The position numbers and the translations under genes were made by a program. The notes beneath the pieces were generated by a model. It saw only the letters and a program-made list of their open reading frames with translations. It was not told where the DNA came from and made no database searches. DNA of 64,000 nucleotides from Gemmatimonadota bacterium (GTDB lineage: Bacteria; Gemmatimonadota; Gemmatimonadetes; Gemmatimonadales; Gemmatimonadaceae): contig JADKAQ010000001.1 of the NCBI GenBank assembly GCA_016719105.1, positions 310,001-374,000 of the forward strand. Direction: 5' to 3'. Each line of letters starts with the position of its first letter. Position 1 is the stretch's first letter. Below, piece by piece: positions 14,750 through 24,944 of the stretch.

Positions 14750-16540
14750 TCAGGGGACCGTCGGGCGCGGTGGCTTGGCCGGGCGCGTCCCGTTGATGCG
14801 CGGGCGAGGTCCGTTGGCCACTTCGACCGTGAGGTCGCGGATGTAGTTCGTGATGCGCGCGTAGTGCGGGTAGTCGATGAACTCCGGCTCGTCGGTCCGC
14901 TGGTGGTAGTCGCCGTGCAATCCCGTGAAGAAGAAGGCGATGGGCACGCCCTGCACGGCGTAGTTGTAGTGATCGCTGCGGCCGTAGATGTTGTTGTAGC
15001 CGGTCCAGGAGAGCGTGGAGTCGTACTTGTAGTCGAGGGTCAGCGCCTTGGCCTGCTTCGTGTTCACCGCCGCGACGGTCTCACCCAGGTCCTTGGAGTC
15101 GAAGAACGACCCGACGACGCCGAGGTAGTCGGGGGAGCCGCCGGGAAGGTCGCCCTCACGCCCGCGGCCGATCATGTCGATGTTGAGCTGCGCGACGATC
15201 GAGTCCATCGGCACCGTCGGGTTGCGCGTGAAGAAGGCCGACCCGATCAGCCCCGCCTCCTCGCCCGTGTGCCAGACGAAGAGCGTCGAGCGCTTCGGCT
15301 TCACCTTCTGCGCCTGCAGGAACTCGGCGATCTCGAGGACCGCCATCGAGCCGGAGCCGTCGTCGTCGGCGCCGTTGTTGATGGAGTCGAGGCGCGCCAC
15401 GGGGTGCACGCGGCGGACGGAGTCCATGTTCACGCGGATCGCCGCCAGCTGCTCCGCGTTGAGTGCGACCATCTTGTTGGCGAGGAGGCGCTTGTTGCGC
15501 TCGTTGTTGAACGCCTTGAGCGAGTCCTTGTCGACCGGCGTGTTGAAGCCGACGTGGTCGTTGTGCGCACCGATCGCGACGTACTGTCCGGCGAGCGCCG
15601 GATCGCTCCCCGGGAGGATGGCGACGACGTTGCGCGCGTAGTCGCTCGGCAGTTCGACGAAGTCGAGCGACGCGGTGACCGAGCCGCCGCGCGTGCCGAG
15701 CGGGAGCGCCTCGACCGACTGCGTGCCGAAGAGGCGTGCGGCCGCCGACTTCGTCAGGCGCAGCGCTGCCTGTGGGGCGAGCTGGTCGAGCTGTTGCTTG
15801 AGCAAGGTGAGGGAGTCGGTCGCCGCCGCCGGTGCGCCGGGGCGTCCGCGCCCAGCGGCCAACTGCGTCGCGACCGCCGGTTCGTTGATCGCGCGTCGCT
15901 GCGCCGGCGTGAGCGCGTCGAGGTCGACCGTGGCCACTGCGACGGCTGATCCCAGTCGCGAGGGCGGGGGCGGGGCGAAACGCGCGGGCGGACCGCCGCG
16001 CGCTGCCGCGCTGCTCGGTGCGGGGAGGACGACGACGAACTTCCCCGCCGCCTGTTCGGCGCTGATCTGCCGCGTCGTGTCGCCCGCGACGCCGCCGAAG
16101 ACGACTTCCACCCCCGCGATCGGGCGCGGGGCGCGCGTCCCCGGGACCGCCACCCAATCCACTTCCCACTGCAGCGGGTTGCCGCTGACGGTGAGGCGCG
16201 AGTGGTCCGTGAACTTGCGCAGGTGATACGGCAGCACCTGGAAGAAGCTCCCGTTGTCACCAGCGGGGACGAGTCCGAGGCGCTTGAGCTCCGCGGCGAT
16301 GTACGCCGTCCCCTTGGCGTTGCCGGCGCGTCCCACCTGCCGCCCCTGCATCGAGTCGTCGGCAAACTGGTACAGGCGAATCTGGAGGTCGCGCGGCGTG
16401 ATGGCACTCGTCGTCGGCGCGGGTGTGAGCCGGGCGGGGTTGCCGTACTCGTTGAGTGCGGGACGCCGTTGCGCCTGCGCGCTGGCCGGGAGGCACGCCG
16501 CCGCAAGGACGAGCGCAGCGAAGAATCGGGAAGTCGACAT
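14750..16540 (-). CDS. Secreted M28-family zinc aminopeptidase with inserted PA-type domain
   Basis: A 596-residue exported metallopeptidase. The signal peptide is MSTSRFFAALVLAAACLPASAQAQ. Zinc and catalytic motifs appear in M28 order: AHNDHVG, NNGADDDGSGS, TGEEAGLIGS, NIDMIGRG and the C-terminal HGDYHQRTD. A PA-like insertion with a Pro/Ala-rich linker occupies about residues 120-300, upstream of the catalytic core. It is not a duplicate of the M28 protein at the left end: that one is shorter and of the carboxypeptidase Q type, so they probably differ in substrate. It is divergent from the D-aminoacylase gene across a 205-base gap. Both products fit extracellular peptide salvage. Confidence 0.88.
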   Translation of the reverse strand: MSTSRFFAALVLAAACLPASAQAQRRPALNEYGNPARLTPAPTTSAITPRDLQIRLYQFADDSMQGRQVGRAGNAKGTAYIAAELKRLGLVPAGDNGSFFQVLPYHLRKFTDHSRLTVSGNPLQWEVDWVAVPGTRAPRPIAGVEVVFGGVAGDTTRQISAEQAAGKFVVVLPAPSSAAARGGPPARFAPPPPSRLGSAVAVATVDLDALTPAQRRAINEPAVATQLAAGRGRPGAPAAATDSLTLLKQQLDQLAPQAALRLTKSAAARLFGTQSVEALPLGTRGGSVTASLDFVELPSDYARNVVAILPGSDPALAGQYVAIGAHNDHVGFNTPVDKDSLKAFNNERNKRLLANKMVALNAEQLAAIRVNMDSVRRVHPVARLDSINNGADDDGSGSMAVLEIAEFLQAQKVKPKRSTLFVWHTGEEAGLIGSAFFTRNPTVPMDSIVAQLNIDMIGRGREGDLPGGSPDYLGVVGSFFDSKDLGETVAAVNTKQAKALTLDYKYDSTLSWTGYNNIYGRSDHYNYAVQGVPIAFFFTGLHGDYHQRTDEPEFIDYPHYARITNYIRDLTVEVANGPRPRINGTRPAKPPRPTVP

Positions 16541-16745
16541 CTCGTCGGGTTGGTGTGGGAGGGAGGGAAAGCTGTGGGGAGCCGTGATACGACGCTACCT
16601 GCAGTACGCTGCCCGGGAGTCGGGCGCTGGATGTGGCGAGGATCGGGGCCCCGTCGTGCCGCCCTCCGACGACGATGCTTGTCCTCGTGCACCGTGTCCG
16701 GCAACTTGCGAGTCCTCCTTCGACCTCTCGCCCGCGTCACGCGCC

Positions 16746-18365
16746 ATGCTTGCCCTCCGCTCCGCCGCAGCGCTCCTGCTCCTCGGGGGCGTGCTCGCCC
16801 CCGCAACGGGGCGGGGGCAGGCGTCGCCCCGGTACGACCTCGTCCTGGCCAACGGCACCATCGTCGATGGCACCGGGGCGACGCGGCAGCAGGGCGACAT
16901 CGCCATCGTCGGCGACCGGATCGTGCGCATCTCCGCCGCGCCGATTCCGCGCGAGTCGGCGACGCGCGTGCTCGATGTGCGCGGCCTCGTCGTCGCCCCC
17001 GGCTTCATCGACATCCACGCGCACGCCGGCACCGCGATCGCCACCGATCGCTTCGCCGAGAACTTCCTGCGCCAGGGGATCACCACGACGATCGCGTCGC
17101 TGCACAGCCAGGATGAGCCGTGGCCGCTGGCGCCGTATGCGTCGGCCCTGCGCTCGGCGCCTAACGTCGGCTTCTTTGCCGGACACACGTGGATCCGCAA
17201 GCGCGTCATGGGGCTCGCGAATCGCCCCCCGTCGCCTGACGAGTTGGCGCACATGGTGGCCCTGGTCGACTCGTCGATGCAGCAGGGGGCGTTGGGGTTG
17301 GCGACCGGGTTGGAGTACGTCCCCGCGACCTACGCGACGACCGACGAGGTCATCGCCCTCGCGCGGCCGGCGGCCCGCTACGGCGGGATCTACATCACCC
17401 ACATGCGCGACGAAGGACCGCGCACGCTCGCATCGTGGGGCGAGGTGATTCGCATCGCGCGCGAGGCCGGGATCCCCGCGCAGGTGAATCATCACAAGGT
17501 GACCGGCGCCGCCCAGTTCGGCTGGAGCACGCGCACCATCGCCCTCCTCGACTCGGCGCGCGCCGCGGGGCTCGACGTGTCGCACGATGTCTATCCCTAC
17601 ACCGCCTTCGCCTCGTACTCCGACCTCCTCATCCCGGCCTGGGCGCTGGCGGGCGGGACCGACTCGTTGCGCGCGCGCCTCGCCGACCGCGCCACGCGCG
17701 CGCGCATCGAGCGCGAGATGCTGGCCATCTTCCCCGAGCAGGCCGGGGCCGGTCTCGCCAGCGTGCAGTTCAGCACCATCGAGTCGCAGCCCCAGTTCGC
17801 GGGGAAGACGCTCGCCGACTTCGTGCGGGCGCGCGGCCTGGCGCCCACGCTGGCCAACGGCGCGCGCGCCGTGCTGGAGTTGCAACTGGCGGGAGGGTTC
17901 CTCGCGATCTATCACAGCATGGATGATCGCGATGTCGAACGCATCCTGCAGCACCCGCTCGCGATGATCGAGAGCGACGGCGACGTGGTGGGGCTGGGGA
18001 TGGGCTTCCCGCACCCGCGCAGCTACGGCGCCTTTCCGCGCGTCCTCGCGCGGTATGTGCGCGAGCGCGGCACCCTCACGCTCGAACAGGCGATCCACAA
18101 GATGACGCAACTCCCCGCGCAGCGACTCGGCATCGCGGACCGTGGCGTGCTGCGCGAGGGCATGGCGGCCGATCTCGTCGCCTTCGATCCGGCACGCATT
18201 CGCGACGTCGCGACCTATACCGATCCGCACCACTACTCGGTCGGGGTCGTGCACCTCCTCGTCAACGGCGTCCCGGTGCTCGAGCGCGGGAGCCTGACGG
18301 GGGCGCTGCCTGGCCGTGCGGTCCTCGGGCGCGCACGTCTGGCGTCACCGCCGGCGTTGCGGTAG
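16746..18365 (+). CDS. Exported N-acyl-D-amino-acid deacylase (amidohydrolase superfamily)
   Basis: A 539-residue zinc amidohydrolase predicted to cleave N-acyl-D-amino acids, or related N-acyl-peptides, outside the cytoplasm. A signal peptide precedes GQASPRYDLVLANGTIVDGTG, the typical N-terminal strand of the family. Metal and active-site motifs are His91/His93 in IDIHAHAG, ITHMRDEG, QVNHHKVTG and MIESDGDV, with a C-terminal KMTQLPAQRLGIADRG block. ATG 16746 starts directly before the signal peptide; the open frame upstream runs through the divergent promoter region and is not believed. The hydrolysis specificity is inferred from family, not proven here. Confidence 0.85.
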   Translation: MLALRSAAALLLLGGVLAPATGRGQASPRYDLVLANGTIVDGTGATRQQGDIAIVGDRIVRISAAPIPRESATRVLDVRGLVVAPGFIDIHAHAGTAIATDRFAENFLRQGITTTIASLHSQDEPWPLAPYASALRSAPNVGFFAGHTWIRKRVMGLANRPPSPDELAHMVALVDSSMQQGALGLATGLEYVPATYATTDEVIALARPAARYGGIYITHMRDEGPRTLASWGEVIRIAREAGIPAQVNHHKVTGAAQFGWSTRTIALLDSARAAGLDVSHDVYPYTAFASYSDLLIPAWALAGGTDSLRARLADRATRARIEREMLAIFPEQAGAGLASVQFSTIESQPQFAGKTLADFVRARGLAPTLANGARAVLELQLAGGFLAIYHSMDDRDVERILQHPLAMIESDGDVVGLGMGFPHPRSYGAFPRVLARYVRERGTLTLEQAIHKMTQLPAQRLGIADRGVLREGMAADLVAFDPARIRDVATYTDPHHYSVGVVHLLVNGVPVLERGSLTGALPGRAVLGRARLASPPALR

Positions 18366-18464
18366 TGAAGGCGCGCCTCTCGCCACCTCGCACCGCCGCG
18401 ATTTCGTACTGATGTGCACTCGAATGGTTGCGAGGCACTGCGACGATTCGTGAACTTGCGGGCG

Positions 18465-20381
18465 ATGTCCCACCCCGCGCCCGCACCGCTCCCCGATCTC
18501 GACGCCGCCCTCCGCCGCCTCGGCTACGACGCCTTTCGCCCCGGCCAGCGCGAGGCCATCGAGACCATCATCAATGAGCGGCGCCTCCTCCTGGTCGCCC
18601 CCACCGGCGGCGGGAAGTCGCTGATCTACCAGCTCCCGGCGACCGTGCTCGAGGGGACCACCCTCGTCGTGTCGCCGCTGGTCTCGCTCATGCACGACCA
18701 GGTCGCCGCACTCACCGCGCGCGGCGTCAACGCCACCTTCCTGGCGGCCACGCTGGACAGCGAGGAGATCCGCCGGCGCATGTCGGCGTTGGCCCGCGGC
18801 GAGTTCCAGATCGCCTATGTCGCCCCGGAGCGCCTCGCCTTCCCGGGCTTCCGCGCGCTCGTGCGCGAGATCAACTGTCCGCTCGTGGCCATCGACGAGG
18901 CGCACTGCATCTCGGAATGGGGACACGACTTCCGCCCCGACTACCTGCAGCTGGGCGACCTCGTCGCGGACCTGGCCGATGCACGCGTGATGGCCTGCAC
19001 CGCCACTGCGACGCCGATCGTGCGGGACGAGATCCTCGCCCGCCTGGGGCTCGGCGCCGACACGCCACAACTGGTGCGCGGCTTCGCCCGCCCTAACCTG
19101 GGGTTGCGCGTGCACGAGGTGCGGAGCGGAGCCGAGAATGCGCGGGTGGTCGACGCGGCACTCGCCGAGGCGCTGGGGTCGCCCAAGGCGGCGCGTGGCG
19201 CGGCGATCGTCTATGCCCCCACGCGCAAGCGCACCGAGGAAGAGGAAGAGCGCCTCGCCGACGAGGGGTGGCGCACCGCCGCGTATCACGCCGGACTGTC
19301 AGGCGACGTGCGCGAGCGCGCGCAGCAGCAGTTCCGCGATGGCGACATCGACGTCATCGTCGCCACCAACGCCTTCGGCATGGGCATCGATCGCGCCGAC
19401 GTGCGCGCCGTGGTGCACCTCGCGCCGCCGGGATCGATCGAGGCGTACTACCAGGAGGTCGGGCGCGCCGGGCGCGACGGGGCCGACGCGATCGGGGTGC
19501 TGTGCATTGCGCCTGGCGACCTCCCGTTGCGTCGCCGCTTGCTGGAAATGCCCAACGAACTCGGCGAGGTGGACCAGGCGCGCGTCCAGCACCGCTGGTC
19601 GCTCTTCCTCGAACTCATGCGATGGGCCGAAGGGGGGAGCTGCCGTCACGATGCCATCCTCCGCTACTTCGGCGACGAGGCCGAGACGCTCGCGGGGTGC
19701 GGCCGCTGCGACACCTGCACCGCACTCGAGGAGCCTAACGCTGCCGACGCCGAGGAGACGGCGATTGCGGTGCGCAAGGCGCTGAGCGCGGTGGCGCGAA
19801 CCCACAACCGGTTCGGGCTGCAGGCAGCGGTCAAGCTCCTGGCGGGGCTCCCCGACCCGCGCCTCGAACGATCGGGGCTGCACGAAACGCGCACCTTCGG
19901 CGCCCTGCGCGGGCGCAGCGAGGAGTGGATCACCGCGCTGCTGCGCCGCTGCGTCACCGCCGGGTGGGTCGACTTCACCGGGGGCGATCGCCCCATGGTC
20001 GCCCTCACGCCGGCGGGGAAGGGCGTCCTCTTCGGCACCGGCCCGGTCCGGCTCCTCCTCCCGAGCGACGCCCCTCGGCGCCCGGCCGAGCGCACGCGCG
20101 GCGCCGCTGCCGGACGTGGGACGCGACCGCGCCCCGAGGTCTCCGCGCTCTCCGAAGAGGATGCCGCGCTCTTCCAGGCGCTGCGCGCCCGGCGTCTCGA
20201 ACTCGCGCGCGCGGAGCACGTGCCGCCCTACGTCGTAGCCAGCGACCGCACGCTGCACGAAATCGCCGAACTGCGGCCGCGCACGCTCTCGGCCCTCGAG
20301 GGGATCTACGGCATCGGGGCGGCCAAGGCGGCTCGGTACGGTGAGGCCCTGATCGACGTGGTGCGAGACGCGGTGCGCTAG
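18465..20381 (+). CDS. recQ: RecQ-family ATP-dependent DNA helicase
   Basis: A 638-residue 3'-5' helicase for recombination and stalled-fork repair. Motif I is APTGGGKS (residues 45-52), motif II DEAH (144-147), motif III TATATP and motif VI QEVGRAGRDG. The RecQ-Ct zinc site follows (CRHDAILRYF...CGRCDTC), then a winged-helix region, and a C-terminal HRDC-like segment ending LEGIYGIGAAKAARYG. All three RecQ domains are therefore present and the length is normal. ATG 18465 (MSHPAPAP) is chosen over the upstream in-frame ATG 18414, since the helicase domain starts within 15 residues. Probably monocistronic. Confidence 0.93.
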   Translation: MSHPAPAPLPDLDAALRRLGYDAFRPGQREAIETIINERRLLLVAPTGGGKSLIYQLPATVLEGTTLVVSPLVSLMHDQVAALTARGVNATFLAATLDSEEIRRRMSALARGEFQIAYVAPERLAFPGFRALVREINCPLVAIDEAHCISEWGHDFRPDYLQLGDLVADLADARVMACTATATPIVRDEILARLGLGADTPQLVRGFARPNLGLRVHEVRSGAENARVVDAALAEALGSPKAARGAAIVYAPTRKRTEEEEERLADEGWRTAAYHAGLSGDVRERAQQQFRDGDIDVIVATNAFGMGIDRADVRAVVHLAPPGSIEAYYQEVGRAGRDGADAIGVLCIAPGDLPLRRRLLEMPNELGEVDQARVQHRWSLFLELMRWAEGGSCRHDAILRYFGDEAETLAGCGRCDTCTALEEPNAADAEETAIAVRKALSAVARTHNRFGLQAAVKLLAGLPDPRLERSGLHETRTFGALRGRSEEWITALLRRCVTAGWVDFTGGDRPMVALTPAGKGVLFGTGPVRLLLPSDAPRRPAERTRGAAAGRGTRPRPEVSALSEEDAALFQALRARRLELARAEHVPPYVVASDRTLHEIAELRPRTLSALEGIYGIGAAKAARYGEALIDVVRDAVR

Positions 20382-20476
20382 GACGATCGTCTCTTTCGTC
20401 GCGGCTCGGCGGGAGGGCGGTGGACGGTCGCGTGAATCCGCGCGATACTGGACACGTCTTCCTCGGTCTCGGACTC

Positions 20477-21031
20477 ATGAGCGACGCGACTCCCGCACTG
20501 CCGGCTTTTCGATACCATCCCGATCCCGTCGCGAGCGGGAGCGTCGTGCCGTCGACCGATCGCTGCGCCTGTTGTGGCGCGGCGCGCGGGTACGTCTACG
20601 TCGGCCCGGTCTACGCCGAAGACGACCTCGATGACGCGCTCTGCCCGTGGTGCATCGCCGACGGTGAGGCGCATCGGCGCTTTGGGGCCACGTTCGTCGA
20701 CAGCGAGGCGTTCGACGCCGACGCCGAGCCGGTGCACATCGACGCGATCGTCGAGCGCACGCCGGGTTTCAACGCGTGGCAACCGGAGCGCTGGCCGAGT
20801 TGCTGTGGCGAACCGGCGGCCTTCGTGACCCCGGCAGGAATCGGCGACATTCGCGCGCGCTACCGTCGACTGGAAGGCGCGCTGATGACGTACATCGTGC
20901 ACGAGCTCTCGATCTCCGGCGGCGCTGCAGGACGTTTGCTCGAATCGTTGACGCCTGATGGCAGTCCCACCGCGTACATCTTCCAGTGCCTGCACTGCGA
21001 CGGCATGCCGGTGTACGTCGATCACGGGTAG
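20477..21031 (+). CDS. CbrC family protein (UPF0167), cysteine-rich
   Basis: A 184-residue cytoplasmic protein matching the CbrC/UPF0167 pattern: N-terminal LPAFRYHPDPVASGSV, a first Cys pair CACCG, CPWCIADG, a WPSCCGEPAAF block and a C-terminal CLHCDG followed by VYVDHG. The three or more CxxC pairs suggest a structural metal site, probably zinc. E. coli CbrC is linked to colicin E2 tolerance, but its mechanism is not established, so no function is claimed. The ATG at 20477 follows an upstream in-frame ATG that would add 19 unlikely residues. Confidence 0.85.
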   Translation: MSDATPALPAFRYHPDPVASGSVVPSTDRCACCGAARGYVYVGPVYAEDDLDDALCPWCIADGEAHRRFGATFVDSEAFDADAEPVHIDAIVERTPGFNAWQPERWPSCCGEPAAFVTPAGIGDIRARYRRLEGALMTYIVHELSISGGAAGRLLESLTPDGSPTAYIFQCLHCDGMPVYVDHG

Positions 21032-21087
21032 CCTGCTCGGACATCGACGCACGCCCCACGTCGCCGCGTGCTCCACGGGGCCGCTCC

Positions 21088-21336
21088 TCAGCCGACGAGT
21101 AGGTGCGGCGGGTCGCCCGCCCGGTACTCGTCCATCCACCAGTGAGGGTCGTTCACCGCGAGATGTGTCACGCCGTCGGGGAGGACGACCGGTTTCTGCC
21201 GGAACGGCTCGCGAAGCTGCACGACCAGGCTCCCCGGTACGGGGAAGTCGCGCCCGACCTCTCGGATCGCGTTGCCGGCGGCGAGCTCGACGTCCAGAAG
21301 GAGGCGGAGCGCGGGGTGCAGGTCGGGAGGGATCAT
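21088..21336 (-). CDS. Small conserved-looking hypothetical protein (82 residues)
   Basis: Not assigned to a named family. The sequence has a natural composition: MIPPDLHPALRLLLDVELAAG, FPVPGSLVVQLREPF, and a C-terminus with LAVNDPHWWMDEYR. Such small proteins with an NDPHW motif seem familiar from other genomes, but that is memory rather than a search. It is convergent with the CbrC gene and divergent from the molybdenum hydroxylase operon. The start at ATG 21336 lacks a strong ribosome site. Confidence 0.55.
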   Translation of the reverse strand: MIPPDLHPALRLLLDVELAAGNAIREVGRDFPVPGSLVVQLREPFRQKPVVLPDGVTHLAVNDPHWWMDEYRAGDPPHLLVG

Positions 21337-21529
21337 GCCGCAGTGGGTCCGGGACCCGGAGAGGGCTGAGGGAGCGGGACGTGGCGGAAGATGCGCGCCG
21401 CGGCCGACGCCCGCACCCCGTCCTGCGGTGGTCGCGTGTTGTCCCCGCCCCCAGCGCCGAGCGCGCCGAGCGCGTAAGATTACCGCGGGCAGCATCCCTC
21501 CGATCGTCCCCTTCCAGCCCCGTCCCACC

Positions 21530-22036
21530 ATGGCGTACACACTCAAGGTCAACGGGAAGACCCACACGGTCGACGTCCCGGCCGACATGCCGCTCCTGTG
21601 GGTCCTGCGCGACGTCCTCGACCTGAAGGGGACGAAGTTCGGCTGCGGCATCGGGCAATGCGGCGCCTGCACCGTGCACAAGGACGGCGCCCCAACTCGC
21701 TCGTGCCGCACCACGGTCGCGGCGTCGGTCGGCGCGAATATCACGACCATCGAGGGGATCTCCCCCGACGGAACGACGCTCACCGCGCTGCAGCAGGCGT
21801 GGGATGAACTCGACGTCCCGCAGTGCGGTTACTGCCAGGCCGGGCAGCTCATGGCGGCGACGGCGCTCCTGGTGAAGACGCCCAAGCCGACCGACGAGCA
21901 GATCGACGCGGCGATGAACGGGAACATCTGCCGGTGTGCGACCTACCTGCGCATCAAGCAGGCGATTCACCAGGCCGCCGGGTCGCTGCAGCACACCACC
22001 GTCCCGACCGGCCGGTCGGGCGACGACAACGCATAA
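21530..22036 (+). CDS. [2Fe-2S] subunit of an isoquinoline 1-oxidoreductase/aldehyde oxidase-type molybdenum hydroxylase
   Basis: A 168-residue small subunit carrying two [2Fe-2S] clusters. The plant-type ferredoxin cluster is ligated by Cys39, Cys44, Cys47 and Cys59 (GCGIGQCGACTVH), and the second by Cys99, Cys102, Cys134 and Cys136 (CGYCQAG, ICRCATY). It passes electrons from the molybdenum site of the large subunit encoded 10 bases downstream. The family's usual length and motif order are intact. ATG 21530 (MAYTLKVNGK) is the natural family start; the upstream open frame is a shadow. Confidence 0.93.
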   Translation: MAYTLKVNGKTHTVDVPADMPLLWVLRDVLDLKGTKFGCGIGQCGACTVHKDGAPTRSCRTTVAASVGANITTIEGISPDGTTLTALQQAWDELDVPQCGYCQAGQLMAATALLVKTPKPTDEQIDAAMNGNICRCATYLRIKQAIHQAAGSLQHTTVPTGRSGDDNA

Positions 22037-22045
22037 GGAGGCGCC

Positions 22046-24292
22046 ATGGACTCGCTCAAGAACTCCACGGGGCGCCAGGAGCCGACGGGCGTCGATCGCC
22101 GCGACTTCCTCCGCGTGTCGGCGATCGCCGGTGGCGGACTGCTGCTCGGCGCGTACATCCGCCCCGCGGAGGCGCTCGCCGGCACCGTGGCCGCGTTGCA
22201 CCCGACGGCGACCGCCGATGTCTTCGCGCCGAACGTCTACATTCGCCTGACGCCCGACGGCAAGGTGACCATCGTCAACAAGAACCCCGAGATCGGCCAG
22301 GGGATCAAGACGATGCTCCCGATGATCATCGCCGAGGAGCTGGATGTCGACTGGGGCACCGTGACGGTCGCGCAGGGTGACAGTGAGCCCGACAAGTACG
22401 GGCAGCAGTTTGCCGGTGGGAGCACCGCCACGCCGATGAACTGGGACGAGCACCGCCGCGTCGGCGCCGCGGGGCGCCAGATGCTGGTCGCCGCCGCCGC
22501 CGCCAAGTGGGGCGTCAGCGCGACCGAACTCACGACCACGGCGGGGACGGTGCACCACGCGTCCTCGGGGCGGCGTATCGGCTACGGCGAGCTGGTGACC
22601 GCGGCCGCCGCCCTCACCGCCCCCGACCTCAAGACCGTCACCCTCAAGAACCCCAAGGACTTCCGCATCATCGGGAAGTTCACCAAGGGGGTCGACAACG
22701 CCAAGGTCATCACCGGCAAGCCGCTGTTTGGCATCGACGTCTCCGTACCGGGGATGAAGTACGCCATCTTCGAGAAGTGCCCGGTGTTCGGCGGCAAGGT
22801 CAAGTCGGCCAACGTCGACGCCATCAAGGCGATGCCGGGGATCAAGACGGCCTTCGTCGTGGAGGGCGGGACGGCGCTCAACGGCCTGCTCGGCGGCGTG
22901 GCGATCGTCGCCGACAGCTGGTGGTACGCGCAGAAGGCGCGCGCGCAGCTGCAGGTCACCTGGGACGAGGGGACGACTGCCACGCAGGGGAGCGACAGCT
23001 TCGCCGCCAAGGCGGCGGAGATCGCCAAGGCCGCGCCGTTCAAGACGCTGCGCAAGGACGGTGATCCTGACGCCGCACTCGCGACGGCCGCCAAGGTCGT
23101 CTCGGCGTCGTACTTCTATCCGTTCATTTCGCACGCCACGCTCGAACCGCAGAACTGCACGGCGTCGTTCAGCAACGGCACGCTGGAGGTCTGGGCGCCG
23201 ACGCAGAATCCGCAGCCGGGGCGCCAGCTCGTGGCCAAGACGTTAGGCATCGAGGAGAAGGCGGTCACCATCCACATGACCCGCTGCGGCGGCGGCTTTG
23301 GCCGGCGCCTCAGCAACGACTACATGGTGGAAGCGGCCTGGATCGCCAAGGAAGCGGGGGTGCCGGTCAAGCTGGTCTGGTCGCGCGAAGACGACATGCG
23401 CCACGATTTCTACCGCCCGGCCGGCTGGCACAACCTCACGGCCGGTGTCGACGCCGCGGGGAAGATCGTCGCCTGGAAGAACCACTTCGTGTCGTTTGGC
23501 GAAGGGGAGCGTTTCAGCGCCAGCAGCGGGATGGCGCCGACCGAGTTCCCGTCGCGCTTCATCGCCAACTTCCAGTACGACAACACCAACATCCCGTCCG
23601 GCGTCCCCACGGGCCCGCTCCGCGCGCCGGGGAGCAACGCGCTGGCCTTCGTCTTCCACTCGTTCATCGACGAGCTGGCGGAAGCGGCGGGGAAGGACCC
23701 GGTCCAGTTCCGGCTCGACTTGTTAGGCGACCCGCGCGTCGTCGCCAACCCCGACGGGAGCGCGGCCTACGATGCCGGGCGCATGCGCGGCGTCCTGGAA
23801 CTGGTCGCCGAGAAGTCGCAGTGGGGGAAGGGGAGCCTGCCCAAGGGGACGGGGCGTGGGGTCGCCTTCCACTTCAGCCACCGCGGCTACTTCGCCGAGG
23901 TGGTCGAGGCGAGCGTTGCCGCCAACGGGGCCGTGAAGGTCCACAAGGTCTGGGTCGCCGGCGACGTCGGCAACCAGATCATCAACCCGAGCGGCGCGGA
24001 GCAGCAGGTGCAAGGCTCCGTGCTCGATGGGCTCTCGGAGGCGATGACGCAGGAAATCACCGTCAAGGCCGGGCGCACCGAGCAGGGGAACTTCAACCAG
24101 TACCAACTCCTGCGCATGCGGCAGGCGCCGCCGGTCGAGGTGCACTACCGCATCACCCCGTTCTCGCCGACCGGCATGGGTGAGCCGGCGCTCCCGCCGG
24201 TCGTCCCGGCGCTGTGCAACGCGATCTATGCGGCGACGGGCAAGCGGGTGCGTACGCTCCCGCTGTCCAAGAGCGGCTTCCGCTGGGCCTAA
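22046..24292 (+). CDS. Molybdopterin-binding large subunit of an isoquinoline 1-oxidoreductase/aldehyde oxidase-type hydroxylase (Tat substrate)
   Basis: A 748-residue catalytic subunit that hydroxylates aldehydes or N-heterocycles with water as oxygen source; the actual substrate is unknown. A twin-arginine signal ([15 protein letters not shown]) indicates folded export with its partner. Molybdenum-cofactor motifs include [48 protein letters not shown] and the C-terminal GMGEPALPP holding the catalytic glutamate. GGAGG six bases before the ATG is an excellent ribosome site. There is no FAD subunit, as in IorAB, so a cytochrome or quinone acceptor is expected, but none is encoded here. Two in-frame TTA codons, both followed by GGC, are present, and the TAA stop is part of GCCTAACG. 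Confidence 0.92.
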   Translation: MDSLKNSTGRQEPTGVDRRDFLRVSAIAGGGLLLGAYIRPAEALAGTVAALHPTATADVFAPNVYIRLTPDGKVTIVNKNPEIGQGIKTMLPMIIAEELDVDWGTVTVAQGDSEPDKYGQQFAGGSTATPMNWDEHRRVGAAGRQMLVAAAAAKWGVSATELTTTAGTVHHASSGRRIGYGELVTAAAALTAPDLKTVTLKNPKDFRIIGKFTKGVDNAKVITGKPLFGIDVSVPGMKYAIFEKCPVFGGKVKSANVDAIKAMPGIKTAFVVEGGTALNGLLGGVAIVADSWWYAQKARAQLQVTWDEGTTATQGSDSFAAKAAEIAKAAPFKTLRKDGDPDAALATAAKVVSASYFYPFISHATLEPQNCTASFSNGTLEVWAPTQNPQPGRQLVAKTLGIEEKAVTIHMTRCGGGFGRRLSNDYMVEAAWIAKEAGVPVKLVWSREDDMRHDFYRPAGWHNLTAGVDAAGKIVAWKNHFVSFGEGERFSASSGMAPTEFPSRFIANFQYDNTNIPSGVPTGPLRAPGSNALAFVFHSFIDELAEAAGKDPVQFRLDLLGDPRVVANPDGSAAYDAGRMRGVLELVAEKSQWGKGSLPKGTGRGVAFHFSHRGYFAEVVEASVAANGAVKVHKVWVAGDVGNQIINPSGAEQQVQGSVLDGLSEAMTQEITVKAGRTEQGNFNQYQLLRMRQAPPVEVHYRITPFSPTGMGEPALPPVVPALCNAIYAATGKRVRTLPLSKSGFRWA

Positions 24293-24319
24293 CGCCAACG
24301 GAGGATGCGGGCGAACGCG

Positions 24320-24347
24320 CGAGGGCGACCGGCAACGGTCGCCCTCG
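24320..24347 (+). terminator. Hairpin terminator after the molybdenum hydroxylase operon
   Basis: CGAGGGCGACC (24320-24330) pairs perfectly with GGTCGCCCTCG (24337-24347) over a six-base loop, 28 bases after the stop codon. No T-tract. Confidence 0.78.
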
Positions 24348-24468
24348 TGGCGTATGGGTCGGCCTTCGGTGGCCGCTGGCTCACCGCGCGAACGGTTCGT
24401 CCCTCGGCGCTGGCGCCGCGTGTGGTGCGAATCCATGATCTCCCCTCATCACCCACCGTCTGGACCTT

Positions 24469-24936
24469 ATGCGCCTCCATCGTTTCGCCCTCCTGTTCGT
24501 CGCCGCCACGTTCGCGCCGGTCGCCGCGCTTGCCGCACAGGACTACGCTCCGGCGACGGGACAACCACCGTCGGTCCAGCTCCCCGCCGCGCTCGCGCGG
24601 GTGTTGCGCGACTACGAGCGCGGCTGGCGGGCTGGCGATGCCGCGGGGGTCGCCGCGCTCTTCTCGGAGGACGGGATGGCGCTCCCCAACGGGCGGCCGC
24701 CGGCCCCCGGCCGACCGGCGATCATCGCCGCCTATCAGGGACCGGGGGGCGATCTGCGGCTCCGCGCCCTCGCGTTTGCCACGGCGGACTCCGTGGGCTA
24801 CATCATCGGGGCATATCGCTACGGTGACGGCACCGGCGACCTGGGCAAGTTCGTCCTCGCCCTCACGCGGCGCGGGACCGGCCCGTGGATGATCGCCGCC
24901 GACATCGACAATACCAACGCTCCTTCAGCCCGTTAG
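24469..24936 (+). CDS. Exported SnoaL/DUF4440-like protein 1
   Basis: A 155-residue protein with a signal peptide (MRLHRFALLFVAATFAPVAALAAQ) and a cone-shaped NTF2-like fold signature: LRDYERGWRAGDAAGVAALFSEDGMALPNG followed by GRPAIIAAYQG and a C-terminal strand pair. Such folds often bind small hydrophobic ligands or act as isomerases, but no catalytic residues can be assigned. It ends eight bases before the next gene, which encodes a second protein of similar fold, so they look like a tandem pair. The stop codon TAG lies in a CGTTAGGC motif. Confidence 0.78.
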   Translation: MRLHRFALLFVAATFAPVAALAAQDYAPATGQPPSVQLPAALARVLRDYERGWRAGDAAGVAALFSEDGMALPNGRPPAPGRPAIIAAYQGPGGDLRLRALAFATADSVGYIIGAYRYGDGTGDLGKFVLALTRRGTGPWMIAADIDNTNAPSAR

Positions 24937-24944
24937 GCAACCGC

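Noticed and set aside
20378..23134. 918-codon antisense open frame
   Set aside because: Covers the CbrC and molybdenum hydroxylase genes in reverse; low-complexity and without motif.
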